From Pedobacter sp. Leaf216 (lineage in GTDB: Bacteria; Bacteroidota; Bacteroidia; Sphingobacteriales; Sphingobacteriaceae), in assembly GCF_001421515.1 (NCBI RefSeq), contig NZ_LMKM01000004.1, positions 62,001-126,000 of the forward strand: DNA of 64,000 nt, written 5' to 3'. The position numbers were made by a program, and so were the translations under genes. The notes below the pieces were generated by a model, which saw only the letters and a list, made by a program, of their open reading frames with translations, was not told the origin of the DNA and did not search any database. This document shows positions 8,466 through 15,942 of this stretch, piece after piece; position 1 is the stretch's first letter, and every line of letters begins with the position of its first letter.

Positions 8466-9773
8466 TTAAAACTTAACACTGATTTCGACTAAATCAGTAC
8501 CTTTTTTAGGTAAAACCCAATCAGGGCCATCCTGAATAAGCCGTTTTGCTTCTGCATCAGCTTTTTTGTTGAGCGATTTGATCACAGCAATGTTTGAAGG
8601 CCGCCCGTTCTTTTTAACTTTAAAGCTTAAAATCACAAATTGTTCGGGGCCCTTAGGATTATAGAGTTTATTGTTGTTTTCTAAATATTGCACATAGTTG
8701 ATGGTAGAAACCGGAATAGGTTTCGTAATGCTATCAGCTGATTTTCCATCCAGGTTTTGTTCTGCACGGAGTGTAATTTTTGGCGCAGGAATATTTTCTT
8801 TTTTCTGACCGTTGGATCCTGTAATCAGTGCAATTTCATTTAAAGATTTATTTCCGGTAAGGGCATTTTTTATTGCGTTTGGATCTTGTAGACCTGCTAT
8901 AGGAACTTCTTTAAAACCAATTGCATTGATTAATAATGCTTTATCTTTAGCGCTACTATCAGCAGGTAACGAAAAATATCCTTTTATATCGGTTGCCGTT
9001 ATATTTTTAGAGCCAGCCAACTTAACTACAGCCCCTTGTATGGGCTTACCATTGCGCTGATCTACTACATTTCCGCTAAATACAATTTTGCTCGAGCCAA
9101 TTGCAGGCGCAGGTGCTGAAGCTAGCACAGGTTCATTTAAGGATTGCTGTGCAGCCTTTGCTTTAGTGGCAAATCCATTAATATTCTCTAATCTGGAGGT
9201 ACCTCTGCGGTTATACTCAACAACCGCTTTTTGTTCGGTTGCTACGCGCTCGGCAGGTTGGATCACTTCACTTTTCCTCGAATTTTTTGCCAGATCGCCC
9301 GTTTTTGCCTGGGCAATGGCTTTATCTATTAAAGCGGTTTTGGTTGCACTTTGCACTGTTGTATCAGTTTTAGGCTTACTCGAGGCAATGGATGTTGCAC
9401 TATCCAACTGCACCATTACGCCTTTTTCTTTCCTTGCCGCAATTTCCGCATTTCTGCGACTGGTTTCGCGCATGAAGAACAAAATACTTACCGCAATGAA
9501 AGCTACTGTTGCTGTTGCCGCAATACTTAATCTTTGCGTAGTAATGCCCCAGAGTTTGCGTTTTATAGGTTTTTCGGAAACACGGTCGTGCAATTGTTTT
9601 TGTAAAATAGAAAGTGTTTGTTTGCGTTTTGGCGATTGTTTTAAACCTTCTAATGCTTCTGCAACAAAGGGATCATCTAAAGCCTGACGCTCAACAAAGT
9701 GCATAGCTTTAGCATCAAGTTTACCATCTAGGTAATCTTCCAGCACATCAATATCTAACCAATCGTTATTCAC
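8466..9773 (-). CDS. Anti-sigma-like membrane protein with CarboxypepD_reg-like and TonB-C-like domains
   Basis: The 435-residue protein is translationally coupled to the upstream ECF sigma gene (8-base overlap), so it is probably its anti-sigma factor. The N-terminal 75 residues (DIDVLEDYLDGKLDAKAM start) are helical and cytoplasmic and resemble anti-sigma N-termini, although no zinc-binding HxxxCxxC is visible. A single membrane helix lies at about 84-101. A charged linker follows. Residues of about 228-300 resemble a carboxypeptidase-regulatory-like fold (VVDQRNGKPIQGAVVKLAG). The last 80 residues (YVQYLENNN onward, with VILSFKVKKNGRPSNIAVIK) resemble the TonB C-terminal domain. This combination suggests an envelope-sensing anti-sigma factor. 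The partners are inferred. Confidence 0.75.
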   Translation of the reverse strand: MNNDWLDIDVLEDYLDGKLDAKAMHFVERQALDDPFVAEALEGLKQSPKRKQTLSILQKQLHDRVSEKPIKRKLWGITTQRLSIAATATVAFIAVSILFFMRETSRRNAEIAARKEKGVMVQLDSATSIASSKPKTDTTVQSATKTALIDKAIAQAKTGDLAKNSRKSEVIQPAERVATEQKAVVEYNRRGTSRLENINGFATKAKAAQQSLNEPVLASAPAPAIGSSKIVFSGNVVDQRNGKPIQGAVVKLAGSKNITATDIKGYFSLPADSSAKDKALLINAIGFKEVPIAGLQDPNAIKNALTGNKSLNEIALITGSNGQKKENIPAPKITLRAEQNLDGKSADSITKPIPVSTINYVQYLENNNKLYNPKGPEQFVILSFKVKKNGRPSNIAVIKSLNKKADAEAKRLIQDGPDWVLPKKGTDLVEISVKF

Positions 9774-10344
9774 TACTGTTTTTCTCTATACAAATCTTTA
9801 AATTCCGTTTACCGTTTTGGATGTAACTTTTTACCTTCAGCATGTCGTAGCCAGTAATATCGGCCACTTCTTTATAGCACTTTTCTTGTAAATAAAATAA
9901 ATCTACGCTTTTTCGCTGTTCTTCGGGCAAAGTTTCCATACACTTTTCCATAATGGTAAGCTGCGTTTCTTTTGTGTTGTCTATATCCAGATGCACAAAC
10001 TCGCTGTTTTCCACAAAAGTATCGTCTATAGAAACGTTATTCTGCCTGGCCGATTTCCGCAATGCCATTAAACAATGGTTCCGCGTTAAAACATGAAGCC
10101 AGCTTTTGAAATTCTGCACCTCGTGTATTTTTAGTTTCGTAACCAATTCTTCAAAAATCTGCATTACCGCATCTTTACTTTGCTCTTCATCTTTAAAGTA
10201 GTTTAAGCAAACCCCGAAAACCAAATGCATGTATTTATTGTAAAGCGTACCCAATGCGTCTAAATCGCCGGTATTTTTATACTCAGCAATTAATTTGGCA
10301 TCTTCCTGCTGGGTGTTTCCAGCTGTATTTTTTATAAATCTCAA
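9766..10344 (-). CDS. ECF-type RNA polymerase sigma factor
   Basis: Extracytoplasmic-function sigma-70 family factor of 192 residues. Region 2 is at about residues 30-95 (YNKYMHLVFGVCLNYFKDEE, then DAVMQIFEELVTKL and FKSWLHVLTRNHCLM). Region 4 is at about 130-185 (LPEEQRKSVDLFYLQEKCYK and EVADITGYDMLKVKSYIQNG, the -35-recognition helix-turn-helix). There is no region 1.1 or 3. The stop overlaps the start of the anti-sigma-like gene by eight bases. It is divergent from the DUF4197 gene, with 216 bases between. Its regulon is not visible in this window. Confidence 0.9.
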   Translation of the reverse strand: MRFIKNTAGNTQQEDAKLIAEYKNTGDLDALGTLYNKYMHLVFGVCLNYFKDEEQSKDAVMQIFEELVTKLKIHEVQNFKSWLHVLTRNHCLMALRKSARQNNVSIDDTFVENSEFVHLDIDNTKETQLTIMEKCMETLPEEQRKSVDLFYLQEKCYKEVADITGYDMLKVKSYIQNGKRNLKICIEKNSSE

Positions 10345-10560
10345 AAAAAAGGTAGCTATTTCGAATTATCTTTCAAGTATAAAAAATATTTTTGAGTGAT
10401 TGGACATAAACTAATTTTTTAGGCTATCAGCTGCCGAAATTTTGATATCGTAACACCAATTTTAACTGATAACTTAAGTAAGCCGTTTGTAAAGGATTAT
10501 ATTTGAAACAACAATTAATTAATGGCAGCTCTTTTGCTTAAGTTTGATTAAACACACAAA

Positions 10561-11322
10561 ATGAAAACAATCAGGAATTTATCAATATCACTGGCCATGC
10601 TGGTATTTGTTAGCTTAAATGCAGGAGCACAGATTAAATTAAGCGATATATTTAAGAAAATTACGGAGAAACCGGGTACAACCACTGCTGCTACAAGTAC
10701 GCCATCTACACTGGAAATAGGACAGGGGATTAAGGAAGCGTTGCAGATAGGTGTTTCTGCGGGTGCAGACCGGCTTTCGGTTAAAGATGGATTTTTAGGC
10801 AATCTTGCAGTTAAAATATTAATGCCGCCTGAAGCACAGAAAGTTGAAAAAACCTTGCGCGGCATAGGTTTGAACAAACTTTGCGATAATGTGATTGTGA
10901 GTTTGAACAGGGCTGCTGAAGATGCTGCTACTGAAGCAAAACCCATTTTCATTTCTGCCATTAAACAAATGACTTTAACAGATGCTACGAATATCCTTTT
11001 AGGTAATAATAATGCAGCTACCGAATACTTTAAAAGAGTAACCACTTCGCAGCTGATGCAAAAATTTAGTCCGATTGTAACCACGAGTTTAAATAAAGTA
11101 AACGCAACAAAATATTACAGTGATTTAACTACACAATACAACCGCTTGCCTTTAGTTAGGCCCGTAAATACCAACCTTACAGAGTATGTTACCCAAAAAG
11201 CAATAGATGGTTTATTTGTTGAAGTTGCAAAAGAAGAATTAAAAATCAGAGGTAACCTGAGTTCAAGAAGCACAACCTTATTGCAAAAAGTATTCGGTTA
11301 CGCAGATAAGAAGAAGATTTAA
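10561..11322 (+). CDS. DUF4197 domain-containing secreted protein
   Basis: The 253-residue protein matches the DUF4197 family, whose function is unknown. A signal peptide of about 23 residues ends in NAGAQ, so the protein should be exported to the periplasm or envelope. The mature part carries the family's features: EIGQGIKEALQIGVSAGADR (about 56-75), ILMPPEAQKVEKTLRGIG, and the ATEYFKRVTTSQL block near the middle, and it is predicted largely helical. It is monocistronic, divergent from the ECF sigma gene. Homologues are widespread in Proteobacteria and Bacteroidota. No catalytic motif is evident. Confidence 0.85.
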   Translation: MKTIRNLSISLAMLVFVSLNAGAQIKLSDIFKKITEKPGTTTAATSTPSTLEIGQGIKEALQIGVSAGADRLSVKDGFLGNLAVKILMPPEAQKVEKTLRGIGLNKLCDNVIVSLNRAAEDAATEAKPIFISAIKQMTLTDATNILLGNNNAATEYFKRVTTSQLMQKFSPIVTTSLNKVNATKYYSDLTTQYNRLPLVRPVNTNLTEYVTQKAIDGLFVEVAKEELKIRGNLSSRSTTLLQKVFGYADKKKI

Positions 11323-11543
11323 CCGGTTAGCTGGTTCGCGATGACACGAACCATAAATAAAAATGAATGAGATCTAATTTCGGTTTGTGGGGACACAGAC
11401 CGGGGCAATTTATTTCCCTCCGCCGTTGGTTCCCGAAGCATGATAGAAATAGAATCTATCAAGACAAAGTTTGTTTTAGGTAAAATATAGCTCCACCACG
11501 GCATGTGGAATGACAAAAACAAAAACTATTTGTAAAATTGCAC

Positions 11544-12479
11544 ATGATGATGTTTAACAAACCATTCGCCTCAGCCTGCATTGCAATTTCGCTTTTTTTA
11601 ATAGCATGTAACAGCAATAACTCAGAAAATGATGCAAATAAAGCTGTTTTAGATACCATTTCTTTAAGCAATAAAAATTTTGCTCTTGCTTATCAGGATG
11701 GCGATAAAATTGTAGCAACCAGTATTGATACCATGAAACAGATTTCGTTTGGTGGTGCTACTGATCCTGCGATTTCGCCAGATGGCAATAAACTGGCTTA
11801 TACGCTAAGTGATTCTGTTGGAAATAGGTCTGTTTGGATTGCCGATCTGGAAAATAAGAGCCAGGGCAAGCTACAGGTAAACAACAATAATTATTATGGA
11901 GCGGTATGGTCTGCCGATGCAGGTAAAATTGCCATTAATGTTTTTAACAAAAACAGTGTGTGGAAAATAGGTGTGATCAAAGCTGATAATTCCGGTTATA
12001 TCATGCTGGATAGTGCATCGAAAATAAATGCTTTTTCTCCCGCCTGGAAAAATGATCATGAAATTATTGCGCACGATCTGGAAAACCTCTATACTTTTGA
12101 TCTTTCAGGAAAAATAATCGGTACGGAACCTATAAAAGCTTTAATAGGGACTGTCTATAATATATCGAGTAGCAACGGTTTCTTTTATACCAAAGATGGC
12201 AAAAAAATATTTTTTAATGCCGCTAACGGCCCTCTAATAGAAGGTACGCATGATGAAGCTGAAGCAGTTTATCTTCTTGATGTAGCCAGCAAAAAAATAA
12301 CGCAAATCTCCCCCAAAGGAATTCATGTATCTTTTCTTTTTGTAACTGCGGATGACAGGATTTTTTACAGTGGTGCTGAAAAACCTTACAAGCAAAGCAA
12401 AATCTATGTGGCAGATTTAAGTGGGAACATTAAAACGGTAGTTGATAAAGGAACTTATCCAACTGCAGCACTAAAATAG
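11544..12479 (+). CDS. PD40/TolB-like beta-propeller lipoprotein
   Basis: Predicted envelope lipoprotein of about 311 residues. The frame is open from a TTG at 11538, but ATG codons at 11544, 11547 and 11550 give a normal signal peptide with the lipobox LIAC, so one of these is the likelier start. The mature protein contains several WD40-like PD40 repeats of the TolB type, such as GGATDPAISPDGNKLAYTLS, YGAVWSADAGKIAINVF, and later weaker copies, so a beta-propeller is expected. No enzymatic domain is fused to it. Its ligand and role are unknown. It is monocistronic and preceded by 215 bases without a gene. Confidence 0.75.
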   Translation: MMMFNKPFASACIAISLFLIACNSNNSENDANKAVLDTISLSNKNFALAYQDGDKIVATSIDTMKQISFGGATDPAISPDGNKLAYTLSDSVGNRSVWIADLENKSQGKLQVNNNNYYGAVWSADAGKIAINVFNKNSVWKIGVIKADNSGYIMLDSASKINAFSPAWKNDHEIIAHDLENLYTFDLSGKIIGTEPIKALIGTVYNISSSNGFFYTKDGKKIFFNAANGPLIEGTHDEAEAVYLLDVASKKITQISPKGIHVSFLFVTADDRIFYSGAEKPYKQSKIYVADLSGNIKTVVDKGTYPTAALK

Positions 12480-12815
12480 GGACAACTTAATACGTTTACT
12501 GAGTTATTGCAAAAATAGCAAAGATAAAAGGATGCATACAGATAAATATCCATGTTTATCTATGCTCAGCCGTTGTTAAAAATGCTTAACTTATTGATAT
12601 TGGATTATCGCTTCACCTAGGAATTGGCATTAGCAGCATTTCATTTTCAAAAGGAAAGTATTGAAGATTTTGCTCCTCTACATATGGTTTATATCAATAC
12701 TTGAGAAGTAAGTTTTTGCGCGTAAAATGCTATAATCTAATCTGACCAAAAAAATAAAGAAAATTTAAAGTAATATTGAGTTTCATCCGTTTACTGAATT
12801 ATTAAACAAAATTTA
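12480..12815. other. 336-base intergenic region with a 9-bp inverted repeat
   Basis: No gene seen. AAGTATTGA at 12656-12664 is exactly repeated inverted as TCAATACTT at 12694-12702, with 29 bases between. It lies about 115 bases before the next sigma gene. It may be an operator or chance in AT-rich DNA. No clear TANNTTTG promoter was found. Confidence 0.5.
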
Positions 12816-13367
12816 GTGCCAACAAACGAGCCTCAAAATATCATTTCAACCGTTGCCAACTATGGTAAACGCCTATTCAGTTTCATCCGCGGCAGGGTGA
12901 ATACAGATGAGGATGCAGAAGATATTTTGCAGGATGTTTGGTTTCAGCTCAGTAATCAACCTGAGGCAGGTGCCATTGAACAGATCAGTGGTTGGCTTTA
13001 CCGGGTGGCCAGAAATAAAATCACTGATAAATACCGGAAGCAGAAAGAAGAATCGTTAGAAGATTTCACTTTTGAGGGCGAGGATGGCGAGATTAATTTT
13101 AAAGAAATTTTGCTTGCCGAATCTTTCTCGCCAGAGGAGGAGAGTTTAAAAAAACTCTTCTGGGATCAGTTGTTTTTGGCCCTTGAGGAACTTCCAGAAA
13201 ACCAACGCTATGTTTTTGTTCAGAATGAACTGGAGGAACGCACCTTTCAGGAGTTAGCTGATGAAAGCGGCGAAAATATTAAAACACTAATATCAAGAAA
13301 AGGTTATGCAGTAAAACACCTGCGGAGCCGTTTACAAAATTTATATCAAGAATTTATTAACTATTAA
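12816..13367 (+). CDS. ECF-type RNA polymerase sigma factor (second)
   Basis: Sigma-70 family ECF factor of 183 residues, starting at a GTG codon. No ATG lies nearer the conserved region, and the GTG gives an N-terminus of normal length. Region 2 is at about 20-85 (FIRGRVNTDEDAEDILQDVW, then ISGWLYRVARNKITDKYRK). Region 4 is at about 125-178 (ALEELPENQRYVFVQNELEE, FQELADESGENIKTLISRKG). It is not closely alike to the sigma factor at 9.8-10.3 kb. A small membrane protein gene follows 10 bases later and may encode its anti-sigma factor or a co-regulated target. The sequence between the regions is acidic. Confidence 0.9.
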   Translation: MPTNEPQNIISTVANYGKRLFSFIRGRVNTDEDAEDILQDVWFQLSNQPEAGAIEQISGWLYRVARNKITDKYRKQKEESLEDFTFEGEDGEINFKEILLAESFSPEEESLKKLFWDQLFLALEELPENQRYVFVQNELEERTFQELADESGENIKTLISRKGYAVKHLRSRLQNLYQEFINY

Positions 13368-13377
13368 GTTTACAGAC

Positions 13378-13731
13378 ATGATGAATAGAAAATTTAATCG
13401 CGGTAAGAAATTCATGTTCTTTTTCCCTGTAGCAGTGCTTATTGCTGCGGTGCTGGGTTACGTAGTTATGTTTTTATGGAACTGGATTTTGCCTGAAATA
13501 GCGCATACAGGTAAGCTAAATTACTGGCAGGCAATTGGTTTACTTGTGCTGTGCAGAATATTATTCGGCAATTTTAATAAAGGCGGCCATGGCGGGCATA
13601 ATGGTTTCCGTGAGCGGGCAATGGGTATGCGCGCCAAATGGGAGATGATGAATGAAGAGGAGCGGGCAAAATTTAAAGCGGAATATAAACGGAGATGTGG
13701 CGGATGGGGCCACTATCGTAACAAAGAATAA
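13378..13731 (+). CDS. Small two-helix membrane protein with His/Gly-rich loop, sigma-linked
   Basis: Not a family I can name with certainty. The 117-residue protein has two predicted membrane helices (about 13-36 and 48-64), a Gly/His-rich stretch (GGHGGHNGF) and a strongly basic, helical C-terminal tail with EEERAKFKAEYKRR. It starts 10 bases after the ECF sigma gene, so the two are probably one transcript. It may act as an anti-sigma factor or be an envelope effector; no zinc-binding anti-sigma motif is visible. Similar short ORFs beside sigma genes are common in Bacteroidota, which is recollection rather than a search result. Confidence 0.65.
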   Translation: MMNRKFNRGKKFMFFFPVAVLIAAVLGYVVMFLWNWILPEIAHTGKLNYWQAIGLLVLCRILFGNFNKGGHGGHNGFRERAMGMRAKWEMMNEEERAKFKAEYKRRCGGWGHYRNKE

Positions 13732-13788
13732 TTGAAAGCTTTTAGCGAATCGTTATCTAAAAAGTAACGCGGAGCGATCTATTAAGAC

Positions 13789-13826
13789 AGATTTCTCCAT
13801 TTCGCTGCACTTCAGTCGAAATGAAG
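13789..13826. repeat. Dispersed intergenic repeat, copy A
   Basis: AGATTTCTCCATTTCGCTGC followed by a TTCAGTCGAAATGA-like end. A second, similar copy is at 40093-40130. I recognise this type as a common interspersed sequence in Sphingobacteria and Flavobacteria; its function is unknown. Confidence 0.65.
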
Positions 13827-13883
13827 ATTGATTTTTTTACTATCATACTAATAAGGACTTTCTACTTGCCATAAAGATTGCTT

Positions 13884-14030
13884 CGTCGGCTGAAAAAGCC
13901 TTCTCGCAATGACGATACCCGTTGGATATTCATTTCCTTAAAATCAGGTCACCTCCGTGCTTTCTGTGTTGCCGTGGCAAAAACTGATCTCTATGTAAAG
14001 CTGTGGCTAAAATCCTTGGACTACGCTACC
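13884..14030. repeat. Direct repeat, copy 1 (about 147 bp)
   Basis: Begins CGTCGGCTGAAAAAGCCTTC and ends CTACGCTACC. It is nearly identical to 14051-14196 through its first 110 bases and more diverged in its last 35. It includes the dispersed motif TTTGCCACGG in reverse orientation. The period between copies is 167 bases. Confidence 0.9.
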
Positions 14031-14050
14031 ATTAGCAGGCTTCAGTAAAG

Positions 14051-14196
14051 CGTCGGCTGAAAAAGCCTTCAGCAATGACGATACCCGTTGGATATTCATT
14101 TCCTTAAAATCAGGTCACCTCCGTGCTTTCTGTGTTTCCGTGGCAAAAACTAATCTCTGTGTAATTCTGTGGTTAAAATCCTTCCATTACGCTACC
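14051..14196. repeat. Direct repeat, copy 2 (about 146 bp)
   Basis: Second copy of the element at 13884-14030, with a one-base length difference and scattered substitutions. It contains CTGTGTTTCCGTGGCAAA, the reverse complement of a motif seen again near 40.0 kb. Confidence 0.9.
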
Positions 14197-14348
14197 AACT
14201 AGAAATAACACAAGTATTTTAAAAAATCCAAAATAATTTAAAGTAAAAATAAAAGTCTTGCGTCTTCCTATATAAATAACAAAAACAACAGTATTGGTGC
14301 TTCAACTAATTTAAGGTGAATGGATTACAGTACTTAAAATTATAAGAG

Positions 14349-14615
14349 ATGAAAAAAATATTAAAAACCATCGGATTCGGAATTGTAATCGGAGCAGCCG
14401 CTTTCTTCATACCATTTGTATTCAAATTTATATTCGCCGCAATGTTAATTGGCCTAATTTTCAGGGTGATTATTGGTAGAAGACGCCATCATTTCCACCA
14501 TCGCTTTAACGGCTTCGAGCAATATTACAATCCAATTGTACCGATTGATAACCAATGGTACAGGCCAAATGTGCAAGGTAATGGAACAGTGAACAACATT
14601 AACGTAAATTATTAA
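14349..14615 (+). CDS. Small membrane protein with His-rich juxtamembrane segment
   Basis: Unrecognised 88-residue protein. One long or two short membrane helices cover about residues 8-45, followed directly by a basic His-rich cluster (GRRRHHFHHRF) and an Asn-rich tail. The cluster could bind metal or lipid headgroups, but no motif proves this. The next small gene begins five bases after its stop, and two more genes follow closely up to hsp20, so it probably opens a four-gene transcript. Codon use resembles its neighbours. Confidence 0.6.
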   Translation: MKKILKTIGFGIVIGAAAFFIPFVFKFIFAAMLIGLIFRVIIGRRRHHFHHRFNGFEQYYNPIVPIDNQWYRPNVQGNGTVNNINVNY

Positions 14616-14620
14616 CAGCA

Positions 14621-14854
14621 ATGAGAGCATTTAGAATATTATTAGCAATTGCTGTAGCAGCAGGCACTTTTTACAGCTTAAATGTATTGGCTGTTCAAAA
14701 TGGTTACCGCGATCGGTTAGACTTTAAAAACAGGCATTACCATGATGATTGCCAGCAAGAGCATTACAGGAATCATAGTTTCAGCCATCACAATAGAAAA
14801 ATGAATGATAGTGTGATTAAACCTATCGACAGTATAAATAAGGTAAACAGATAG
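14621..14854 (+). CDS. Small exported His-rich protein
   Basis: Unrecognised 77-residue protein with a probable signal peptide or single N-terminal helix (about 1-25), then a hydrophilic part rich in His, Asn, Asp and Arg (HYHDDCQQEHYRNHSFSHH) with one cysteine. It is tightly spaced, five bases after the previous gene and five before the next. The His/Asp content suggests metal or acid-base sensing in the periplasm, which is speculation. It is short enough that non-functionality cannot be excluded, but the spacing and its shared character with the preceding gene argue that it is real. Confidence 0.5.
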   Translation: MRAFRILLAIAVAAGTFYSLNVLAVQNGYRDRLDFKNRHYHDDCQQEHYRNHSFSHHNRKMNDSVIKPIDSINKVNR

Positions 14855-14859
14855 AAATT

Positions 14860-15252
14860 ATGTCGCAAGTACTTTTTTTAAGTGATCCATCTCAAGCGGA
14901 TGTTCGGCCTATTTTAGGGATGGCGAATGATCTGATTACGAAAGGAGAAAAGGTAACCTTTTTCAGTTCTGATGAATTTAAGGGCTCCGTTGAGGAAATT
15001 GGTGCCGACTTTAAAGCATACAATCAGGAACTGAACATTTTTCGGGAGAAAAAAGAGGTGGCTGAAGATGAGAAACCGAAATCGGGATTGATTAGTGCAC
15101 TACTTGAGCCAATGAAATTTATTGATGATATTTTGGTTCAGATAAGGGGTTTAAAATTTGATTATGCAGTTTTCTCACCATCATATCCTTATGCAAATAT
15201 CATCACGCAATTATTGGGTATCCCTAAAACCGAACAACCGGTTTACAACTAA
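14860..15252 (+). CDS. Truncated or stand-alone N-terminal domain of an MGT-type glycosyltransferase
   Basis: The 130-residue product resembles only the first Rossmann-like lobe of macrolide/UDP-glucuronosyl-type (GT1) glycosyltransferases: SQVLFLSDPSQADVRPILGM at the N-terminus, then GEKVTFFSSDEFKGSVEEIG, and FDYAVFSPSYPYANIITQLL before an early stop. Full family members are about 400 residues and have the nucleotide-sugar-binding lobe at the C-terminus, which is absent here; the 53 bases to hsp20 are too short to hold it. It is either a remnant or a domain re-used within this small cluster. It begins five bases after the preceding His-rich gene, arguing for co-expression. Confidence 0.6.
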   Translation: MSQVLFLSDPSQADVRPILGMANDLITKGEKVTFFSSDEFKGSVEEIGADFKAYNQELNIFREKKEVAEDEKPKSGLISALLEPMKFIDDILVQIRGLKFDYAVFSPSYPYANIITQLLGIPKTEQPVYN

Positions 15253-15305
15253 CATTGGCTTGCCAATAAATTAACAGCATTAACAACAATTAAAAATTAA
15301 ACACA

Positions 15306-15758
15306 ATGTACAACGAAAATAGATGCCATTCGGGCAAGATGCATAGCCGTTTCGGCTCAGGAGCAGGCAGATTTGGAAAACAATTTGGCGGGCCCTTTGG
15401 TCACCATAAATTTGGGATGTTTAACCAGGGATTTAGAAAAGTACCTGTAAACATCGAAGAAACGGAAAGCAGTTTTATTATTGAGCTTTTTGCACCTGCA
15501 TTAGTTAAAACGCATTTAAAAGTGATTACTAAAGATGATGTATTAACGATCAGTTACCAGCCTAAAGAGGAGGCAGATGCTGAAAAAAAATACAACCGCA
15601 GGGAATACAGCAACGCTGGCTTTGAAAGGGCCTTCGGCTTAAATGGAAAGGTTTTATCAGATGATATTTCAGCACATTATGCTGATGGAATTTTAAAGGT
15701 TACGCTACCTAAAAACCCTGAAACGAATACACCGGAAAAAGATATTCTGGTAGACTAA
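15306..15758 (+). CDS. Hsp20/alpha-crystallin small heat-shock protein
   Basis: ATP-independent holdase chaperone. The 150-residue protein has a Gly/His/Phe-rich N-terminal arm (about 1-45), then an alpha-crystallin domain (about 47-140) starting VNIEETESSFIIELFAPALV and ending ADGILKVTLPK, the conserved GVLxxxxPK-type motif. A short C-terminal extension follows. The N-terminal Gly/His composition echoes the small proteins upstream. It is the last gene before a terminator. Stress induction is expected from the family, but no heat-shock element was identified. Confidence 0.92.
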   Translation: MYNENRCHSGKMHSRFGSGAGRFGKQFGGPFGHHKFGMFNQGFRKVPVNIEETESSFIIELFAPALVKTHLKVITKDDVLTISYQPKEEADAEKKYNRREYSNAGFERAFGLNGKVLSDDISAHYADGILKVTLPKNPETNTPEKDILVD

Positions 15759-15779
15759 GTTTCGTCTATTATAATTTCC

Positions 15780-15819
15780 AAGCCTCAATTGTTTTTTTAC
15801 AGTTGGGGCTATTTTTTTA
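15780..15819 (+). terminator. Rho-independent terminator after hsp20
   Basis: AGCCTCAATTGT pairs with ACAGTTGGGGCT, with G-T mispairs and a T-rich loop, and is followed by seven T residues. It ends the small-protein/hsp20 transcript. Confidence 0.75.
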
Positions 15820-15887
15820 TGCTTTGCCAGAAAATGTAGTTTTTTTGCATTTCAAAATCGTTAAACTGTAGCTATATTGAAATGCGG

Positions 15888-15919
15888 TTTGCTATTCGCC
15901 GTATTTTAAGGTACTTTTG
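15888..15919 (+). promoter_or_regulatory. Bacteroidota-type promoter of the DEAD-box helicase gene
   Basis: TTTG at 15888-15891 (-33) and TACTTTTG at 15912-15919 (-7, full match to TANNTTTG), with a 20-base spacer. The predicted start codon follows 23 bases after the -7 box. This is the cleanest housekeeping promoter in the window. Confidence 0.7.
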
Positions 15920-15942
15920 CTAAAAGACATAAACACAACAGA

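Larger units (their letters stand above)
13732..14348. other. 617-base gene-free region containing dispersed and direct repeats
   Basis: No convincing ORF. It holds a dispersed element at 13789-13826 and a 146-147-base direct repeat (see separate entries), then about 150 bases of AT-rich DNA leading to the next gene. It splits the sigma gene pair from the small-protein/Hsp20 cluster. Confidence 0.7.

Noticed and set aside
9088..9687. 199-residue + strand ORF opposite the anti-sigma-like gene
   Set aside because: Mirror frame of a gene with clear domains and a coupled sigma partner. The product has no recognisable features, and the codon pattern belongs to the other strand.
10548..11084. 178-residue minus-strand ORF opposite the DUF4197 gene
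   Set aside because: The + strand ORF has a signal peptide and family motifs; the antisense frame has none and shares almost all its bases.
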